Assembly (NCBI GenBank): GCA_018340375.1
Contig: JAFFJZ010000003.1
Span: 8,556,001-8,620,000 of the forward strand
Reading direction: 5' to 3'
DNA length: 64,000 bases
Source of the DNA: Gonatopus flavifemur
Lineage: Eukaryota > Arthropoda > Insecta > Hymenoptera > Dryinidae
Part shown: positions 44,108-58,030 of the stretch, one piece after another
Position numbering within the stretch: the first letter of the stretch is position 1
How the letters are laid out: each line of letters starts with the position of its first letter
Notes under the pieces: model-generated
What the model was told of the DNA's origin: nothing
What the model saw: only the letters and a program-made list of their open reading frames with translations
The model's database searches: none
Program-made: the position numbers and the translations under genes

Positions 44108-47047
44108 TTATTTTACAAACCACATATTTTCCAGTGTATATATAATCGATTTTGATCGATCCGAAGCTGTGTTTACCTTTTTAAATAATTAAAGCTATCG
44201 GCTATTTATATTCTATTCCGTATCTACAAGAACCTATAATCTAATTTGCTTCTTCGATAATAATAGATTGAACAAAAGGAAGGAAATCGTTGTCACAGGC
44301 TGCCTCGTCTCCGTAATGACGGTCAAAAATGACAATGCTCGTGGGCTCGTAGAGTAATCAAAGTCATTGAAAGGATTGCAAGTTTATTTTCAATTTATCA
44401 TCAACGTCGAGGGTACAATTATTACTCTCTTCATTTTGAATTCAATATATCTTTGTTCTTGTAAAAACCAAAATTACCTTCCTCAAATACATGAGGCTAA
44501 TTTCATTGTCGGATTTTGAATGTATTTTTTTTTTGTAAATAATAAATCTCATATAATAATTCATACATTTCCCAACGAATTCATAATTTTTGATCATTCT
44601 TTGGTTTATATTTAGGCAAAAATCGATTTTTCAACATTTATTTCATCGTTTAATTAGGGAATCGTTATCAAAAGTACAAAAAGCTATAAATTAGACACAA
44701 GTTGTTAATCATATTCTGATAGCTTAACGATTGAAAACATCAAATAGTATCATTTTGATGATAATCCAATTGAAAGAGTGTGATAAAATGTGTGAATTTT
44801 GTTTTCTCCGGTTAAAAAAAACAATTAGTTGACTGAAACTATCTAATGAACATTTTATGTCTTGCGATATCTTGTAGAACAAGTTTCAAATGTTTCGCAC
44901 AATCCTTTCAGATAAGTTTCAGACTAATGTTTGTTTAAAAGATATTGCAAGACAAAAAAAGATTCATTGGGTATTAAAAATTTGGATATAGTTCTACTAA
45001 CTCTAAAAATCGAAAAGCTTGCTTTGAAAATTTTACAATACAACGTGTCGTCAACACATTATCATAAACTTCATTCAGTTCGCCACCAATTATTAATTAT
45101 TAATGGTTCATTTGCAAAAATCTCGATCTGAACTTTTCACCATGGTATCATTGAGATATTTTTTATCTGGGTTGGTTTAATTAGAATTATCTAGACTGAA
45201 TTGTTTGTCAGATCAGAAACACAAGTGATCTCACTGGAACAGAAAACTTCTCCGAAATTTGTTTGTCCATTAAACTCATTCTTTCATTAGAAACTTTTTT
45301 TACGTAACCGTTTGAAAAATGCTCAACAACATGGAAATGCTCCAGAAAAATGCTTCATTTCTGCAGATTTTCAAAACTTATTGATTTAATCGACGATGGA
45401 TTTCATTGCGAAAAGATCTCATGATCCATGTTATAAAACAAGTTTGGAAGAAATTGTGTATCACATGTAAAAATTAGTTTCCTGATATATGAAAAACGCA
45501 TAAAATTTCATGTAAAACGATAATTTTGAATTTGTAAATACAGAATTTTATATAATTATGTGCTTGAGACCATTTCGATCATGTGGAATGTTGAGAAATC
45601 ATGTTATCAATCTTTACCTAACTGGAAAATGTCTTTAGTTCTAATATGGACTTGACTCTTAGTAAGAATGAATTTGAATTCATTTAATTCACGCTTGGTT
45701 TGAGAATATTCTAGGCAAACTTTGTGTATGATTACAAATAACTCAGCTTCTTCAAACATCTGCAAAATTTCGAAAGCTTAAATATTGTATTCAGCAACAT
45801 TTTCTACTAATTCTAGCCAACCAAACGCCTGCGTCCAAAGAACAAAATCAGCTGGATCAGTGGAATATTTTCATTGCTTTCACTTTTCTCTGTGAATCTC
45901 AACTTGCAGTACATTCGAAGCTTCGAATCATGATTACCAGGGTTTCAAGGGGCCGTTTGTGATCCAGCAATGCTACTTAAGATCTTAACAGAGTCGATTA
46001 TTCTTCATAAAACTTGTGCCGAATTCAATGAAAACTCGATAATTCTTTTGTAGAGAAGAATCAATTCACATTTCATACAACATAGAATATTTTGATGATA
46101 TCTCAAAATATTGCAAGAATATTCTGTGGAGATATTACTGAGATTTTCGGAACTGTATGGGATAATGTGTCTAGAATGTAACCAAAAGAATAATTGATAC
46201 CTAATCTCACAAATACATGAATTTTCCATCGAGGAATCGAATTTTAGAAAATGTAAAAATACTGCTCAAAATGTTGGAAAATTTTTGCCTGATTTGGATA
46301 ATCGTGAAAGATGGATTTTCAAATTCAATACAATTTGTTAGAAATAATTGGGAAAGGTCTTTCAGTTTTCAATTGATCATATCTTTGTTTTTAATCGAAA
46401 TTGTAGAAGATATGCACTGGATATTCGCCCTGGCGATTCCAAAATGACCAAATTTTGTATGTTACTTTTGGTTATTTTTTGGTTATTTCAAGCTTTTTAC
46501 CAAATAATGGACGATTTAAAAAAATTATGGTCTGTTAGAACAATTTTCCACCCAAAATTCAACCAAAGGAAATCACAATTTCCAGCCGCATTTGTGTTCA
46601 TCGACATCCGCTAAAAAATCTGGTCTCAAAGAGGACATGGATTTTGTAAAACATTTACAATTCGATTAGAAAAATAATGTTATTTCCAATACTTACTTCT
46701 CAGTACTATCTCCAAAATTTGATATTCGTGTACTTTGGTATTGAAAAGGATTGAAATTTCTGCTGAAGTCTAAATGAAGTTGATTGACTTTGTGGTTTGA
46801 TCGTTCTGCGGTATTGATTATTTATAAAATATATTTGAAATGTTATCATTGTGAATGATCGACGAAAACAAAAAAAACGAATTTCTCAACAGTAATTTTA
46901 TTTATCCATTAACGATCTATTATGACGTCTTGATCGATGATCTGGCAGTTTGATTTTTGAAAACGTTGATATATCGATGATTATGATTTTTAGGCAAGTT
47001 TATATATATGTATATCATTAAGTCACGAGACGTCTTGTGAGTAGAAT

Positions 47048-47091
<44 letters not shown>
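47048..47091. repeat. compound (AT)n(GT)n microsatellite
   Basis: About 11 AT units run directly into about 11 GT units. Confidence 0.88.
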
Positions 47092-47092
<1 letters not shown>

Positions 47093-48633
47093 TTATGTAT
47101 ATAATAATATTATTTACAATGATACTTGATTATTGTATTATTATTTCTGTTTTTCTTTTCATCTTCACCGTAATAAAAGCTTATCAGAAACTTAATATTA
47201 AAAGGAAAAGACAAATTATATAATCTGCGTAAGCACTAATCGTTGGTTCAATCGATAAAAAATATTTCTCGGTGTTTTGGAAATGCATGTTTTCTGACAT
47301 TTGTCACTACGGAAAGAAAAAAAATCAAGCCACATTGAATCATCTCATATTTCTCATTTACATTAATGATATAAAATCAATTGATTGTTTTGTCCAATCA
47401 TTAACAGAGTTTCAATACTTTGGTTACTTCACGCTCATTCCTGACCAACACAAGGCAGCCCATATGTTACAACACAACCCATATGTTTTGTGATATAACG
47501 AAAAACAAATAGAAAAGAATGAAATCTTTTGTCCCGATGATCAATTTTTTCTCTCTTTCGTTTTTTCGTTCCCATTAGTTTGTATTATTCTTCTGCGCGA
47601 GTGTGTTCCTTTTTTTTTCCTTTTTATTTCCAACTGTGGACTAGAATTTGATCGGAGATTAATTTAATCTTGTAAATACTAGTTTGATTTGTTATACCGA
47701 AGATAACTTTTGTCTCTTTCTCTCTCTTACAAAAATCATTCACTCGAGGATGCATTCGTTTTTCTCGCTCACGCGATCGTTCATTCGTTCATTCATCCAT
47801 TCACATCGATCAATTATTGTAACGTTCTCATTCTTTTGGGGATCACTATGAAATTTTCTCTACCGTATTATCTTCCGCATCGTACTATATTTTATCCTGA
47901 ATTGTGTTCTCCTCTGTTCCTTTCTTTACATTATAACAGAAAGATCAAGACGCGTTCGAACATCGATTCCCTCGAAGTATCAAAAAGCAACCGGATGAAT
48001 TTCTTTCTATATTCACCTCTCAGCTTCAAACACACATCCCTACAATTATATATATATTGTTTTCTTGGGTTTTCTTCTCCCATTTATGTTCACCTTCTAT
48101 GATAAAACCTCGAATTCACTGGAGAAAATCCACTTCGTCAAATTCGTTTGTTTTTGTTTTGTTTGTTTTATCCAGTACGTAATTAATCCGTGTTAATAAT
48201 ATAGATAATTATTTATTAAGTGTGGCAAATAATTAATTATTTATATATGTATATAATATACAAGGTGTGTGTACGTGTAACCGTTTCTCTTTCTCCCATC
48301 CGTACCGTTTTGTTTCTCTTTTCTTCAAAAGTCTTTGTACAATTATTTACAACACACAAGAGGAGAGATTCGAGATACACACCCGTACCGTTGTTTCACA
48401 TCTGTGCGGGCGCTTGGTTCCCTCGTCCTCCCCATTGTGTCTTATTTCTATATAATTTATATTGAGGTTTTTGAAAAAAACTCCCTCAATATATCACACA
48501 TACATACAATTCAAAACATCACACTTTCAATCATCGCATATAAGCTCTATCACATTGGCTTTTCAAGCCGTATTGTTATCGCAATAAAATTAATAAATGA
48601 TAAAATAATAATATAATAATAATCATGTGATAA

Positions 48634-48675
48634 TAATTGTAATAATAATATTAATATTAATAATAATAATAATAA
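48634..48675. repeat. AAT-type trinucleotide microsatellite
   Basis: Imperfect (AAT)n run; similar TAA/TGA-type imperfect runs lie at 49307-49391 and an (AT)n run at 48777-48795. Confidence 0.75.
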
Positions 48676-50205
48676 TCAAAACGTAAGCTAATAATACAAT
48701 AATATTTCGTGGTTCAACGTGTCTATCAACGTGGGTTTTTTTTTTGTTTTCATCAAAACATAAATGATTCACGTAAATATATATATATATATATAAATCG
48801 AATTTCGAAGAACAACTTTGATTTTCTATAAATTTTTTTAATCCAATCATATATCCAATCATATACAAATCAAATGAATAAGTTTGAAAAAAGAATCAAT
48901 AATGATAATAATAACACATTGGTAACGATTTTGAATGAAATAATGATCTCATTTGGGCAAGAAACTATCAGCGAATCGATTTATTATCTTCATCCCTTTT
49001 TGAATCTAGAAAACAGGAAATATCTGATGAATGATCTGATACATGATCCGATAAATGATCTGCTGTACAGTTTTGACGCTTTTCTTTCATCGTATGATTT
49101 GTTAACGTGTAGAAAACCGATAAAGTGAGCGGCGAGAGGATAGAGAAGTTCAATAACATCAACATCTTAAATTCTAGAAATGGGAGAATGGAGGATCAAG
49201 GGAATTTTTTCAAAAGGAGAATACAAACGATAACGTGGATCACAATTATGCCATAATAATTATTATTACTTGTTCCTTTTCGTTCACCTAATTTTTGAAA
49301 ATGATGAATAATAATTAATAATGATGATAATAAGATAATAAGAAGAATAATAATAATAGCAATAATAATGGTAATGATAATAATAATAATTTCATCTAAC
49401 AACTGATTACTGGGAGATTGCACTGTGTTTCAACGAATGAACACGGACCCTTTCCCGATCCTTTATCATTTCTCTTAAATCAATTCGAATTGTTTTGATT
49501 TATCATCCGTTCTTCAGTTAATTTTTATATTCACTTTGTTTTCACTGGAAGTTGTTTTGATGGATTTGGAAAGGGATACGGGTCAGGATTCTCTCGGAAT
49601 TTCTGAACGAATCGCGTGTTGGTCTGAAAGACCCACACGGCATATTCACATTCGTTTAATATATATATATTTATATATTTATATATATATATATACAGTC
49701 TTTAAACGATATATACGGTTGTACCGCAACTCTGCCAAAATTAATGTTATTAACACTACATTATCGTCTCGCATCGTCTTATTTGTCCTTATAACAGACT
49801 TGCGTGTTTGATCGTGCGACATATACGCGAGGAGTTTCGTATTTATTTTGATTTAGCTCCATTGTGTGTTGTATTCCTCGCAGGGATGACTTCGATGGAC
49901 CTTCCTGCGGACCATTGGAACGTTTTCAGAGTTAAAATGGCGAAGGTATTCCCATTTTGACTCCGTATCAGCCTCCTGTGTTTGTATCTTTTATTTTTAG
50001 ATATAATGCCCTTGCGGTAGGCAGGACCCAGCCTACAGACCAAATCCTATGGTTGGTTCATTTGTTTATTTACTATATCGAGATCTATAAGAACCATATA
50101 CTCGTTTCAAGATAAATCTCACGTTGGTTCGTATAGAAAATCTCGAAATAAAAAAGAATCGTGGAGAAACTCGTTGGATGGATAACAAAGAGAATGTATA
50201 CTCCT

Positions 50206-51968
50206 TTAATAGTCCCACGGTTCTTCTGGTTCGTGTTTGACAACCGAATCCTTGGGGCTCGCCTCGGGGGATTGCTGCGTTGGGTGTTCGGAAGGTGGTC
50301 GCGGAGACGTCGTTGGACTATTTTGTCCGGACTTTGGACTCGGCAACGGGCTATCGCGTTCGGGACCGTTGTTACCGGAAACCGAGGAGACATCCGTTTG
50401 AGCGTCTTCCTCGTATCTTTCTTGTACAGGAGTTGGCTCGACTCTTATGGTTTCTTCAGTCTCTCGTTTAACCCCATAATCATCGGTTTGCATCACGCAA
50501 ACTCCATTGATGATGACCTCGTCCCCGGTTCTTGCAGGTTCCTGCCATTCGGGATTGACCCACTGAGGTGCCGCGGGTTTTCTTCTATTAGACCTGACGG
50601 TCGTTGGAACGCTGGGCGTCTCGGCGGGTTCTCTCTTGATACTCCCAGCCGAGCCTTCGGAGTCTTCGCTACCTAAATTACTCATCGCATCTTCGACGTC
50701 GTCATCCTCGTACTCCTGATTGAGTTCTCTCTTCAAGGAACTCATGGATAAATCTAGACCCGAGCATTGCTCTTCTTTGAGAGCATTGCCCACCAACGCC
50801 GCCAGATTGGGATTGAAGTACGAGGCGTAAGGTAGAGGTACATTACCTAGAACCATTCTTTCTTTTTGGATTTCCATGACTCTTTGGTTCAAAAGTAGCC
50901 TAAACTGTATAGGATCGAAAGGTTGACCGGGTTCTCTCGGTGATTGGGGTTCCGGTTGACCGTGGGGCGTTTGTTGTTTCAGTCTCATACGATGATTGTG
51001 GAACCAATTGGTGATGGTGCGCGAGGACAATGCCAATTCGCTGGCCAGGAACTCTATGGTGGCCACGTTTGGATATGGATCCAATGCGAACGCTAGTCTC
51101 AGAGCTTCCTTTTGTTCCTCGGAGAATAGGACACGTTGCTTCTTGCCGGAAGCTGGACCCGAGCCGGGAGACGCCGCGTGATAGAATTCCGCCGTATCGT
51201 TGCTCGATGTATCCGAACTGTTGTCGTGACCTGGACCGCTACTGCGTCGTCTCTTATTGGCCTCTCTTCTCTCGTTCTTTAAAGCTTGCAACCGATCCAC
51301 GTTGTGCGCGTCCGATAACCATAATTGCATCCTTATGAATGGTTCTCGACCCTTTATACTCAGCATGTGCCATGGTTTTGGTTTACTTAACAATTCACTG
51401 ACGGAACCCTGCGATAATCCAAGCACCGCCTCGCCGAAGATTTTCTGACCAATGTTGTTGGCCAGTAAGGCCTCCTTGATTTTAGTCGTGATCGTTTGGG
51501 TATCGAGATCTTGTGTCAACGCAGCCATCTCGTAAACGCTGGGAGATATATGAGGATGGAGAGCTCGAAGGGGTGATGGGGTCATTTGATGATGGGGCGA
51601 ATGTAAATTGATTTGCGTTTGTGATTGTTGCTGCTGCGGCAGTTGCTGTTGTGGTTGCTGTTGCTGCTGCTGTTGTTGTTGCTGCTGTTGCTGCTGTTGT
51701 TGTTGTTTCTTTTGTAATTCTTGCATACTTATTTGAGCATGAGGAAGATGAGGTCCCGGGGGAGTCAACATCAGAGGTGGGGGTGGTTGCGGATGCGGAG
51801 GGAGCTGCGGACTCTGTTGCGGTGGACCTAATTGTATTTGATTCTCCTGCTGGTGTTGAGCCGCTGCTTGGGCTGCCGCCTGGGCGGCGGCTTGCGCTTT
51901 CGCGGCATTTTGAAGTTGCTCCTGAACTAATTTAGTCGGTGGCATTGGCTTCATTGGTGTTCCGCATG
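50206..51968 (-). CDS. cut: Cut homeobox protein, terminal exon (CUT3 and homeodomain)
   Basis: This last exon of the CUX/Cut transcription factor (nuclear, DNA-binding, mostly repressive; neuronal and sensory-organ identity in insects) carries CUT repeat 3 at about 51250-51507 ([35 protein letters not shown]). The Cut homeodomain follows at about 50975-51144 and includes NWFHNHRMRLKQ, with the His of WFHNHR typical of the cut class. N-terminal to CUT3 are a poly-Ala/Gln stretch and a poly-Gln tract of about 20 (51655-51712). After the homeodomain come GLDLSMSSLKREL (possible CtBP-type motif), acidic and Ser/Pro-rich segments, and the end EEPWDY. The acceptor is tgatatttcag, and CA-TGC joins phase 1 from the CUT2 exon. 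CUT3 and homeodomain share one exon. Confidence 0.97.
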
Positions 51969-52200
51969 CTGAAATATCAAAAAAATCGAACTTTATTCAA
52001 TTTGCTCTCAAATCTGCATAGCTGGATCTGAATAGTTCGAAAGCCTCGTATTTATTCCAAATTATAACAGAGGAACATATCGTTATACAGTGCAGGAAAA
52101 AAAGAAAACAAAAAACTGACTTTTCATTTGAACTATTAGCTCTCAAACTATATCCATAGTAAAGTAACAAAACATCTATATTGACCTGAGTTAAACTTAC

Positions 52201-52459
52201 GAGGCAGGCCGCCGTAGCCGCCGGTCCTCATGAGCTTTTCCGGGGCGATTTTGTACTGACTTGCAACTAATTTATGAACCGCGTTGTCGTCTTCGAGGAA
52301 CATTTTCATCCTTATGAATGGTTCCCGACCTTTTTGCGTAAGCATATGCCATGGCTTTGGACGTGCGAGAAGATCTGATACAGATCCTTGAGACAAGCCC
52401 AGGACAGATTCCCCAAAAAGACGTTGGGAAATCGAGTACTGAGATAATTGTTCCTTTAC
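52201..52459 (-). CDS. cut: Cut homeobox protein, CUT2 exon
   Basis: Carries most of CUT repeat 2: [40 protein letters not shown], then [18 protein letters not shown], ending [10 protein letters not shown]. The repeat starts in the previous exon (NTEDIVKR), so the intron (52460-52554, 95 nt, phase 0) splits the domain. Exon ends are ttgttcacag|GTAAAG and CCTC|GTAAGT. The 259-nt exon leaves one base that completes a Pro with the terminal exon; intron 51969-52200 is 232 nt. Confidence 0.95.
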
Positions 52460-52554
52460 CTGTGAACAAAAAAAAACCAATAGAATATTCAAATTCTTTC
52501 CGCGTATAATGAACAGGCATATACATAATGTGACAAAAATTTCGTTATACTCAC

Positions 52555-53203
52555 CCTTTTAACAATATCTTCTGTATTAAGATTATTATACATGTCGAAT
52601 TGCTGTTGAGTAATTGGAGGAAGTACGGCCTTAAGGGGCCTTTGATTGGCGGAGTGATGAGAAGGAGTGGACGGTTGACTGATCAGACTGTTGGTGATGG
52701 ATGCCATCCTTTGTAGAGGACTGGCAGCCGCTGCACCGGAAAATTCTTCGTTCGGCGTCATGGCTGGTGGAAGAATGGAATTGCCTAAGGGTGAACTGGC
52801 GCAAGAACCACCAGGCGTCGACTGTGGTCCCGACGTCGCAGGTTCCTGTTTTGGCCTTACCAACGAGAACGCGCTTCCAGCGTGTCTCATCACCTCTTCC
52901 ATTTTCTCCTTCTCTTCCTCGGACACTCCATTCAACATTTTACTTCTGGGATCCACTTTTCCCAGACTCAAATCTTGAACACCAGTGCCGCCGCTACCGC
53001 CATTCGTCGCTAAATGATGTTGTTGCAAGGCCTGTTGCTGAAGAGCGAGCAGACCAGGCAATCCTGGAAGTCCTGGCAATCCTGCTAGGGCAGGATTTTG
53101 TCCCTGCGCCGAATTCAATTTTTGAAGCTCGCGGTGGTAAGCGTCCAGTGCCATTCGGATATCCTCTTGCGTACGTTCCATTCCTCCAAGACCCTGAGCT
53201 CCA
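52555..53203 (-). CDS. cut: Cut homeobox protein, inter-repeat exon
   Basis: Encodes the linker between CUT1 and CUT2: [20 protein letters not shown], a Leu-Pro-Gly repeat ([15 protein letters not shown]), a Gln/His stretch, VQDLSLGK (PxDLS-like, possible CtBP contact) and Ser/Pro-rich sequence. It ends in NTEDIVKR, the first helix of CUT2. The acceptor is actttttcag|TGGAGC; the exon enters in phase 2 and leaves in phase 0 at AGG|GTGAGT. The VQDLSLGK and [11 protein letters not shown] motifs are as seen in insect Cut proteins (recall, not checked). Confidence 0.93.
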
Positions 53204-54134
53204 CTGAAAAAGTTTGGGAATATCGCGCTACGATCAATCCAGGTCACACATGCTGTCCTCAATAATAATCAATGAAGAAATGATGGACGAAAATAATGCG
53301 AATTTTAAGCAAACGCAGAAAATCTTGATGAAAACTAAGAATATGTTCTGTGATTTATGTTTCGTTGTATGCAACTGGAGAGAACATATTTTCAGTTGAT
53401 TGGTAATTCTTGTATGTGAAGTGGGGAATTTTGTCATTAACTTCCCATGGGGTGAATTTTTTATTTCAATGAAATCACAGTTTTTATATTATTTATGGTG
53501 ATGATGACTGACTGTCAATAAGTTATGATAGTAATCAACTGATTTTCAAAGAGCTTCTAATACTGATCACATTGATATGCTGAGTAAGAGGGTTTGAAAA
53601 GAGCTTATACGAAGTAATGTAACGCTTCAACGTATGAAAATATGTAATCATTTGTCAATACTATTCAAAAAATAATTCGAATACATTACATAGCATTGAA
53701 TTCTTTCACAAACATTTATTCTCTCCACATCAAGAATTACCTTTTCATGATGCAATCAGTTTTAAAATACACCCGAGGAAAAATTATTGAATCTATCTAA
53801 AGGGAAAAAGATGCATTTATATGCTCCTTTGATCCTACTCAATGATGTTTTCTCGGATATTCGACATGCATACATAAAAAAAAGCCCATGAAATGAAGGA
53901 TGTGAAACAAGAAAGTTTTGAATTTGATGCTAAAAACGTGATAGAAGAATAGAAACTAATTCGAAGAATGATTGAATTTACGACGAGTATTAAGAGAGGG
54001 TCGTGTTCGAACTTATTAGGAGGATGCAGTTCGAACTATAGAATCAGCTTTCGTGACCTTTCGATTTGTGCACTTTTCAAATGCGAGATAAAATTGATCT
54101 TGCGCATTCGAAGGAAGGAGAATCGTGACCTTAC
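53204..54134 (-). other. cut intron, 931 nt
   Basis: AT-rich, between donor CCTGG|GTAAGG and acceptor tttttcag. Nothing else recognised. Confidence 0.85.
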
Positions 54135-54477
54135 CCAGGAGGAAAATCTCGTGGTCCACGAAGATCCTCGACCCTTCTTCCCATGAGCTTGGCAAGCTCC
54201 TCCTGATAAATCCTCACCACCTTCTCCTGAGGAATGTCATCGTTCTCATACTTCTTTAGTCTCCTGTTCTGATTGTCGAATCTGTCTTTGCTGAATGGAC
54301 TCAGACAACCGATTCGGTTCGGGCTCTTGCTATCGGCATCGTTCGATATCTCGTGTTCCCCTTTGATTTGCAGATGTCCAGATTCAGAGAGTATATGAGC
54401 CAATCTCTCGTCGCTCATTTCCGGTGGACCACTATCTTGTGGTCCCCGACCAAATGCTGGCATTCCTTGTTCCTTGC
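54135..54477 (-). CDS. cut: Cut homeobox protein, exon after CUT1
   Basis: Joins CUT1 (PKKG) in phase 1 and reads KEQGMPAFGRGPQDSG, then the conserved SDERLAHILSESGHL, and later IPQEKVVRIYQEELAKLM followed by GRRVEDLRGPRDFPPG. The last block is the conserved region between CUT1 and CUT2 shared with vertebrate CUX proteins. The acceptor is tatgtttcag|GCAAGG. The 343-nt exon ends phase 2 at CCTGG|GTAAGG, and the split Gly is completed at 53203. Confidence 0.94.
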
Positions 54478-56262
54478 CTGAAACATACTCTACGGGTGAG
54501 GCACAACTTGTGGTGTGTTCTTACTCGGTCAGGCCTTAGGAATAAAATATTTAATAAGAATAACATTGAATAACAGTAATGGAAATGAAGAAGGAAAATC
54601 AAATTCTTATAAAAATAAATGATTTTCGTGGATTTTGTTGTAGAAAGATTAAAAAGAAGAAACAAAAAAGAGAATTTGAATATGAATTTTGTAATACTGA
54701 TGATATCGAAGACGTCTCGAGCAATTCGACGCTCTCGTGTACAATTATTAAACGTGGGTACGTGTATACATATTTATGTATGAGAGATCAGGTTTTGCGG
54801 ATAGGCCCCTCCTGGTCCCCTTGTACGATCGAGTGAACGGCGAAGCAATTAATACAAACGCAAAATCAATAACACGAGGATGAACCCGAAGGCGGAGTAT
54901 ATATATACACACTCTATGCGCCTCAACGATAATTAAAATATCCTCTTCTGGAGCCTCGCCCTTGCGGTCTCCTCTTGCACGAAGAGCAAGAGTGTCCTCT
55001 CTCCTACGTGTTTCCTGTCTAATTGACCAATCAACTGAATGTTTCAGACGAATGCCGTAGCCATCGATCGCTAAAAGCCTTCGATTGCTGAGAACCTGAC
55101 TCCTTTACATCATTAATTTCTATATCATACGTCTTAATCTTTTTGTTCCTATCTTTGTTCTATTTTTCCGCTTCCCTTTCAAACACCATCCTTTTTCCAT
55201 ACATATTCGTTCCCTTGTTACCTCAACAAACGCTCTTCTCTCTTTCTCTTTGAAAAATGTATTGCAAACAAATCAATCGATATCAACAGAAAGGGGGAAA
55301 TATTAAACATTCTCAATTGATTTTTTTTCCGTCACAACATCGAGGGTTGAAATTCGAAACGCTGGACAATGAAATTCCATTTAACCTGTCCAATTTTGTC
55401 TGTTTCGTTGAGAATTCCGTGATTCGGTAGCAATGACTTACGACAGTATGTATTTATTATTAAGATAATCTCACGTAGCAGAGGTTTGTATCATTCACAT
55501 CGTATTATAACTATTATATGTGGATCTCTCATTGTCATAGGAATTTGAACAACGTGTAGGAGGTCCATCATACAACTTGGCACCGGAGAGACCGAATATC
55601 TCGCAAACACCTCGGTATCGCATGTTTATAGAAAGAGAAGAGTTAATTCCATTTTCCCCTTTACAAGTTCGATCATTGGGAAGGTATAAAAAGAACGTAC
55701 ATCCCACGTTTTCCCCAGATAGTTTTGTTGTTGGTTTAGTTTGGCGAGACAAAACAAATATAGATATATTTTCTCTACTGGGACAAAATTTGCTTACATA
55801 TCGGAGAATATAAGGAGACCCGAACGTGTATGCCTTCACAACACGCTCGACAAATATTGGTGCAAAGTTTGAAAACTTGCCAACAAATTTTGTCTCATGC
55901 CAGAGATTCTTCCCATACTTGATGTAAATGCACTAAAATCATTCGACAGTCATCGAAGGCTTCTTCTCTTTTCATTTCGATTATTCCACCCATAATTGTC
56001 AGGGATACAAAAGAAGGAGAAGAAGAATATCATAAATCTCTTGAGCAATAAGTCTTATTATCTTTTTGATTTATTTATATCGTATTTGTACACCTTCTCG
56101 ACTGGAAGATATATATTCGCGCAACAATAGATTTCATTCGGGAAACTTCACCACGCTTTTCACGGGAACTCGCTCGCGTATATGTAGAACAACCAACAAT
56201 CATCGAGTTTCTTAAGCAAACCTCAAAGTGGAGAATTCCCACGGAATATCTGGTCTGTGCTG

Positions 56263-56306
56263 CTCTATAGATTTTGAAACAATGCCCTGTTTCAAAATCT
56301 ATAGAG
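56263..56306. repeat. perfect 19-bp stem, 6-nt loop hairpin
   Basis: CTCTATAGATTTTGAAACA is followed by ATGCCC and then its exact reverse complement, within the cut intron. Confidence 0.9.
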
Positions 56307-57898
56307 GTGATTCGTACGCGAGAGTTGGTTCACTCTGAGTGAGACAATTTTTTTTATGACTTCCAGATGTAATTGCCACGAAATATGGTTTTCTATTTTT
56401 TTCTTCTGCTTCTTTTTAACGATCAAACACGCGAGTAACCGTTGAATGTACGTTGAACTCACACGCTTGATATTAACTTTCGTCATTCTTTCGGAACAAC
56501 ACAACTTTTCCATTGTTACTGATTCGCAATCTTGATTCAGTTTCTTCTCCCTCTTTCGTGGTCGGTTCAATATTGTTGTTGTTGCTATGAATTTTAATTG
56601 ACAATCCTTGATTCTCGTGATATATGTATCATTCGTTTTTCCCTACTCTCTCACATGTTTGTATGAATAAATTGTACGGAATTTCATCATTACATCCTTC
56701 ACATCGACGAATAATTCCGTAGAATTTATGAAGAGTTTCAATCGATTCTGAATTTCTTTGGATTTTTATGTGCGCAAGGAAAAAAAATATTAACGATAAG
56801 AATTAATGATTCATACACGTATATAAGAACAATGCACATATAATACAAGAAGAATAATTATACAATTAAGTGTATCGCGAAGCGATCTGCGTTACTGAAG
56901 TATAAGCGAGCGTAATAACCATTGAAGTTTAATAAAGTATAATAAACCGATTTCATATGTTTCTCATATGAAATATATAGATTTTCTCGAGAAAGTTCAT
57001 TAAATACACGTGTATGTGGGTACACACGTGCATTTTAATGACCAAGTTTACAAGGAATTATATCAGTGAGAATATTTAGAAACAACGATGAGGAAGTTGC
57101 TTTCAATCTGTTGATATAACAAATCTTTTTTCATTTAACTTCAGTCCCGTGGATTGTTTTATGATAATATAAGTAATGAAATATGATGATAAGCATCACG
57201 AATGTCTTTCTCATCGTATTGAAACTTCTTTTTCTTCTTCTTTTGCATGACGTTTATATGGAAAGGAAATATTGTTGACGCGATTTTTCAACATATTTTT
57301 CATGTTGCTGTGAAGTTACGAGAAAGGAAAGTGTATAATAATTCCTTTGTATGCCGAGCAAGATCTTGTTTGAGCGACAACGAAACTCGTACCTAGTCAT
57401 TGTCATCAAGTTTGTATCGAATCAATTTGGAATAAGGGTTTATGGTTAATTCCTCGGAGGGAGAGAGAGAAAGAGAGAAAACTTTCAAAGGGAAAGTTTC
57501 ATTTCGGAGTGAATTCTCATTAGCTGATCTCTCCTTCGTTATATTTTTCCCCGAAGGGGAAGCTTCGAAACTAGCATTCGGATTGACGATACTCCTGTTC
57601 GCTATGCCCCAAGGTAACCAAATTTAGACGAATTGTTTATAATTGTAATAAAACATCCGATACATTGCCTCCAAGATAGAGTATCTCCAGTTAAATCAGA
57701 AGGAAGGAAAAATCAGGGAAAAAGACTCGAAAAAGCCAATATCTCTCTCACGACCTACGCGCATACGGAAAACAGAATTGTACGATAAACTGACTTGGAT
57801 ACGTACCAACTATCTTTATTACAGTAATCGTGTCGTGCGTTGCTCTTGGTACAACAGCGACCAGGCAATGCGGTGTGCCTTAGATCAATTGTGTTACT

Positions 57899-58030
57899 TG
57901 TTCTTCATTTCTCTCTCTTTCTCTCTCCCTCACACTCCGCTTTTTTCCTATCCATTCCATCTCCCCCTCCCCCCTTCTCTCTCTCTCTCTCTCTGTCTCT
58001 CTCCTTCCCTCTCTTTCAGAGAGAGAGTGC
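57899..58030. promoter_or_regulatory. CT/GA tract, possible GAGA-factor sites
   Basis: A 130-bp pyrimidine-rich strand with (TC)n runs, including about ten uninterrupted CT units near 57976-57993. It ends in AGAGAGAGAG. In insects such tracts can bind GAGA factor (Trl). Position in the cut intron makes a regulatory role possible, but a simple microsatellite is equally possible. Confidence 0.35.

Larger units (their letters stand above)
42501..50205. other. AT-rich low-complexity region, partly cut 3' UTR
   Basis: No gene recognised. It contains TCA, AT/GT and AAT microsatellites and many tttatt/AATAAA hexamers in both directions. The part nearest the cut stop (about 49550-50205) is less AT-rich and is probably the cut 3' UTR; a minus-strand AATAAA lies at 50065-50070, only about 140 nt from the stop, and others lie further on. 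Where the transcript ends cannot be told. Confidence 0.45.

Noticed and set aside
50161..53207. Several plus-strand open frames of 60-171 codons opposite cut
   Set aside because: They are antisense shadows of the GC-richer cut exons.
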